A program made the position numbers and the translations under genes. A stretch of 64,000 nt of DNA from Lingula anatina (Eukaryota; Brachiopoda; Lingulata; Lingulida; Lingulidae). Below, piece after piece: positions 58,929 to 64,000 of the stretch; the first letter of the stretch is position 1, and every line of letters starts with the position of its first letter. The DNA lies in assembly GCF_001039355.2 (NCBI RefSeq), contig NW_019775513.1, positions 990,953 to 1,054,952 of the forward strand, written 5' to 3'. The notes below the pieces were generated by a model that did not search any database, was not told the DNA's origin, and was given only the letters and a program-made list of their open reading frames with translations.

Positions 58929-61900
58929 GCCTTGCCGCCCTTCTTTCATGACCAAGGGTACAACACAATCATAAGCAAACTCAATCACAATGCTGGAGCA
59001 AACTGCTGAATCGTTGCCTACAACAGTTTACTCTTAGGCTGGAAATGAAACCAAATACTCATAGAATATACGTTAACAGTTCAATTAATATTGATCAATT
59101 ACTTTTCCCGATCATAGATTATCGGTTTAATCTGTCCCTGTTTCGAGAGCAAAATATCTAATTAATTGCTTATTTTACAAGTAGCCTACTTATTATCAGC
59201 GCATGTTGGATTCGCATATGTTTTCATGATGTAATACGATGATAGGCCCTACTAATTAAATGCTGACAAACAAGAAATACACATATATGTTTTTGGGGAA
59301 AAATTATGGCGCGACGCAAAATTAAAAGTAACAAATGTCCATTCTCCGTGGTTTTCATGGAATTATCAATTAAAGATGCGCGAGCTTTATCTTGTTGATG
59401 CAACACATCGGTTTAGTAGGCGGAATCTGTATTTTATTGTGTGTAGCTGTCTGTCTTGATGGACCGCTGTTTAATTTAGCTGATTTCCTGTAACCGATGC
59501 AGGATAATGTATTTGATCTTCTTGTTTTTGACATGAAGAACGGTGAATGCAGTTGAGGTTGGAAAACTGTAACTGAATCTGACCAGATTTCAGAGGTTTG
59601 AACGGTATACCTCACATGCATTAAGCAGCATACGGAAGCATAGGCCTATCATTTTGGAAAAAAAAAAAAAAAAACTCAGACACGTAGGCCTATGTAATTC
59701 CGATGCATTAATATTGCTTTTGTTGTCTTTTGACAGTCTTGCACTTACACGATCTAAGCTATATTTTAAACCAAACATATGTCGATAACATCATTCGGAC
59801 ATGTGATTATTTTGCACTAGTCTTTTCAGTTTTGTTTTTCATTATCTGGGCAACCATCCACGCCCATGGTTAACGCGCGCACTGTACACGAGAAGTTTAT
59901 TTTATGTATAAAAACTATTTTCTTGAACACCTATCTATTCTCCATAAGGTGATATTTTAAAGTTCATATTACAATACTTTTCTCTATAAAGTATTGTTAA
60001 ATGAAATGTGAGCTGAACAATTTGAACTGTTAGAAGACCATAGCTGGGTCATATTGTTCGTACATGTACCCTCCCCTTTGCCTGTGCATGTTTTAGATTG
60101 TTTTGACTTCTCTACTTCTACGTTTGTGCGAGAGGGTACCAACTTCTCCCATTATTATGATAAGGTGACGCTCCTACGTTGTTTTTCACTGCTGAATATA
60201 TGACATTAAGTTTTTATCAACAGATAAATCAACTGACTTCATGCTACCTTATCGCCCCGTGACCTGTCTGCTTACCCCGTGACTGAGTCGCATACATACA
60301 TTACCATTCGACATGAGCTGTGTCACAGGCATACGATGACATTATTTTGGGCTATCTTTATAGGCCCACTATACGATTTGGATGCCAATATGCGTTTGGG
60401 GGCGCCTTTGATTAGAGTGTATATGATAAAGAGTTTTGTAATATGTCCACCCGCATGCGATGCCAGTGTATGTATACCTATTTATAGTGCGTGGGTGACG
60501 GAAATATGACGACGGAACAGAAAGTGATTAAAAATCTTCAATATTAAAAGTTATTAGAAAATTTCTATCCGCCCAACGGCAAAACGACAAAAGAATAATA
60601 AATTGACTTTTCCCAAAGGTATTTTTAACTCTAATATCTAACTAAAAGACGACAAGAAGGTGACAAGAAATATGAATTGGCTTTACCCATTGTACATGTG
60701 TATGTGTAATTGCGCCAATGCTTTGAAGCACCACTTTTAAGCACACGTACACACAAGCTTGGAAGTGATTTCAGAAAATAACTTTTAAAACGGCAACATT
60801 TACTCGTGGCAGATTTTTGGAGAGCATAATAAATCTCCAGTATCTGCGCGTTATACATCGATACAAAATTTCCCCTCTCTTACCAGTGTCCAAAGTAATC
60901 GCACACGCGTGCCTGTGTGGATCTCATATAGACAGACTTGGGCTTAATCGAGGCCCTGACACTAAATCGTTGTAAAACAGACGGTTATATATCAGGATTA
61001 TACTTAATATACATCTTCAGCTTACATAAATCTCATTCTCGGATGATTCTGTGCATCCAAAAGGAAATGTAAGGTCAAGCACCAGAAGAAATACCCGCTT
61101 AACTAGGCTTTTAATTTATCAAAATGTTAGCGCGTGCGTAAGAGCATGTACCTGCGTAATGCAATTTCGATATTCCAGGGCGTTGTTCGTTGGTTACCCA
61201 TTGTTAACGCAAAATAAAACATGTAAATTTATAACAGTTACTAGTATACAACAATTCAGGCTCCTGAAAGATATTTTTTCCAAATAGGTATTTTCAGCGA
61301 ACGCTTTTCTCCTTTTCCGACTCTTTAACTGAGTCAGAGGTGAGATAAGTGACTCAAGCTTACAGATAATATAAAATGACTATCTACTTTCGCCAGTGGC
61401 CATAAGGTCCTTCGGTGACATAACGGGCACACCCAATGACTTCAATTAGCGGTCGCCAGATCTGTTTAGGCTAATTCACAACAATGAAACATAAAAACAC
61501 ATTCATCATCGTCGGGGAATGAGTGAGCAATTTCAGCGTGTGGTCAGGAAGAAACACAATTATCACAAATGAAAAAATCGATCTAAAATAGATGCATACG
61601 TAACGGTGTGTGTACCTCTGCTTCTTGTAGGCACGTGAGTTATGGTGTCATTCCTGGTCTATTCGAGTTATGATATTTTATTCACATATCACAGCGGACA
61701 TAAATCAGTTTGACCTTTACAGGTCTCACTCCATTGGCTCTTGAACAGGCCAGTGCGGCGCAGTGCAGGATAAAACGTAAGAGCAAAAGCTGAAAGGTAG
61801 AATACAGAACGGACAAAAATAAGTTGTGAAGGAAGTCTGTTTCAGTATCAAAAGATACCGCTGGCATGTCTGTCAAATACATTACGCACGCGAACCACAA

Positions 61901-62063
61901 CTTGAGAAACCAAATAAGCTCCGTTCTGCGTTCGTTGATCTTCCAGAATTGCGGACAACCTTGCAAACAAGCAAGTTAACAACGCACGGACACGCATTAT
62001 CATGTGTATTCATGCTTGAACATATGAACGAGTTTATACTCCATCAAGGACGCATGCGCCCAC

Positions 62064-62065
<2 letters not shown>

Positions 62066-62100
<35 letters not shown>

Positions 62101-62119
62101 ATGAGAGAGAGAGAGGGAG
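62066..62119 (+). repeat. (GA)n microsatellite
   Basis: GA run to 62098, broken by AACAT, then a second short GA run. Confidence 0.95.
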
Positions 62120-62354
62120 AGAGCAACATACTGTAGCAACATTTTGGTTTGTCATCCTGGTCTATGGCGAATCCTGAGGCAGATGAACAAAACCATAAAT
62201 TTACCTAATGCTTGGGGCTAGTTCCTCATAAAAAACTTACTCAGTTAACTTCTAACTTTTATTATTCTACATGACTTAAGTATGAAAATCAACTAGTATG
62301 AACACGTTGAATTCATTCCTTCGGGTTACATTTAAAGAAACGGCCTACATGCTC

Positions 62355-62355
62355 T

Positions 62356-62386
<31 letters not shown>

Positions 62387-62389
62387 TTT
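62355..62389 (+). repeat. (TTTA)n microsatellite
   Basis: About nine TTTA units; the same tetranucleotide family as 41772-41822 on the other strand. Confidence 0.95.
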
Positions 62390-63146
62390 GAAGATTATGA
62401 TAATTATTCTCGTATCTTTGGTTTTCTGCTTTATTACATAAGACAGGTGGATCAAAATAAAATTCATGTGTCTTTAATAGCTATAAACTTCCTCTGCAAA
62501 GATGCTTAGTGAAACGTGTTTTCATCTGCTTTTGAACCAAAAAAAGAAAGATTTATTCCTGTTTCCTGATGCTGTTAATTACTGAAATAGGGATGTTTTT
62601 TAACCTTACATCCCACCTTTCTCTCAAGTATCATCGATTCACGGTAATGACGTCTCTGTCGTGAATTTTTATTTGACGCGCGTTACGTACACAGAACACT
62701 AAATGAATCAGCGTCCGTGGTAGTGGCAGGCTTTCTTCAGGAGGAGGATTTAATAGTGTATCTGTAATTCAAGTTCACGTATTTAAAGACTTTCAAATTA
62801 TCTAAAACAGATATAGATTTCAGTACACGGATGTACAGCTAAAGCGATTTCTGCTGAATCAGAATGTAAACATTAACAGAATGTTTCTCGATATGCGTCG
62901 TGAGGGTTGGGGACGGGGGAAGTGGGGCGTGGCAGGTAAACGCACTGAGCGGATGTGACTTCGATTAAATAATTCTCAGAATTGGGTGATTGTTGAGTGG
63001 CAGTGGCGTGACACAAAGACTACGACACAATGCATTGTTGGTCACAGTCTGCCAAGAGTCGTGTAATTCCAATACAATGAGGTAAGATGATGAGATTCTC
63101 CGTAGGCCTAATCACTGGAAGCGATGTTATGTGAGCAGACGCAAAA

Positions 63147-63253
<107 letters not shown>

Positions 63254-64000
63254 TAACAACAATGTTTTATCAGAATGACGCCACTTATGTAAACTTCTTA
63301 TGATAAGATACGATTTCATTCTTTGACTTTTTAACAGATTATTTCACTAACATTGCATTTATTAAATGAATGCAAGCTTGGTTGTTCGCACCTCAGTTTA
63401 CTCTTTTCATATTGGAAAAGCAAACATTACTATATTCAATTGACCGCCTTCAATATGTCCAGTTGTCAAATACGATCCTCGAATCTTCCCATTTCCACGG
63501 GGATCCTGAAAAACGTGTCTTCTATCTCTGTTAATGTGACACAAAGCTAATCATGCCAGCACCCATTAACCAAATAATACACGTGGCGAGAGCACTAGTC
63601 AAGACGGTGCCGGTTAATATGTGGTAATTGGTTTTTAAATTTAATCTATCTCAGTATGCTTTGTTTTTGTTTTCAGACACGCTTGGGTTTCAGGGTCATT
63701 TCTTTTAGCCTTGCCATTGGGTGCTCTCTACCCACTTCCCTTCATCCATCTTTCGAATCTCGCATTTTTAAATGTTTAGTATACCTTATTGAATTAAGTT
63801 GGCTTCAGAGGAGGTGACTGATCATTTTCAAACCAGACTCCAATTTCTCAAGTCTAATATCATTGGTTGAAAACGGTGCAATCGAAACGTTGTTTATTTT
63901 TTCAACACACGTCAGTGGCAACATATCATACCGATGATAAAGTAACCGGCATGTTCACATAGAGATTCTGTTCCTGGTCAGAAATAGTTTCACCGGTGTC

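Overview
This is animal nuclear DNA. Coding sequence is sparse, exons are split by introns with GT/AG borders in matching phase, the base composition is AT-rich, and there are many microsatellites, homopolymer runs, one assembly gap (34534-34882) and small inverted-repeat DNA transposons. The gene content (a secreted M28 metallopeptidase, an intronless FMRFamide-receptor-like GPCR, fibrinogen-like exons, a PH-domain protein) and the strong excess of the palindrome TACATGTA suggest a marine invertebrate, probably a lophotrochozoan such as a mollusc or brachiopod. The species is inference, not proof.

Layout. 1-8.15 kb: a minus-strand M28 zinc aminopeptidase gene. Six exons are resolved with consistent phases, from a signal-peptide exon at 8.15 kb to an exon at 0.62 kb; the 3' end lies beyond the left edge. 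8.7-10.8 kb: three phase-compatible minus-strand exons of an unrecognised Cys-containing protein. 11.7-14.84 kb: minus-strand fibrinogen-related-domain (FReD) exons inside a head-to-tail duplication of about 1.49 kb; the duplicated block carries one FReD exon, so the exon occurs twice. 14.85-16.14 kb: a plus-strand single-exon GPCR with CCAAT and TATA elements, 70 bp from the end of the duplication.

16-58 kb is mainly intergenic or intronic. It holds a short ATG-initiated ORF at 17.7 kb, a decayed coding fragment repeated in tandem (32.2-33.1 kb), candidate orphan exons (43.0, 53.2 and 54.4 kb), a divergent duplication with transmembrane-encoding ORFs (45.6-47.1 kb) and a family of short inverted-repeat transposons (39.9, 47.4 and 52.7 kb). 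Two of these three copies have perfect 9-bp target-site duplications, and one has perfect 60-bp arms. 57.88-58.51 kb: a minus-strand PH-domain protein in one exon, with TATA, CCAAT and full CRE motifs upstream. 59-64 kb: microsatellite-rich with no gene recognised.

The genes show no common pathway. No bacterial-type operon, CRISPR array, rRNA or intact tRNA was seen. The most informative observations are the FReD exon duplication next to the GPCR promoter, the 9-bp-TSD transposon family, and several coding exons without a start codon that a start-to-stop ORF search would miss.
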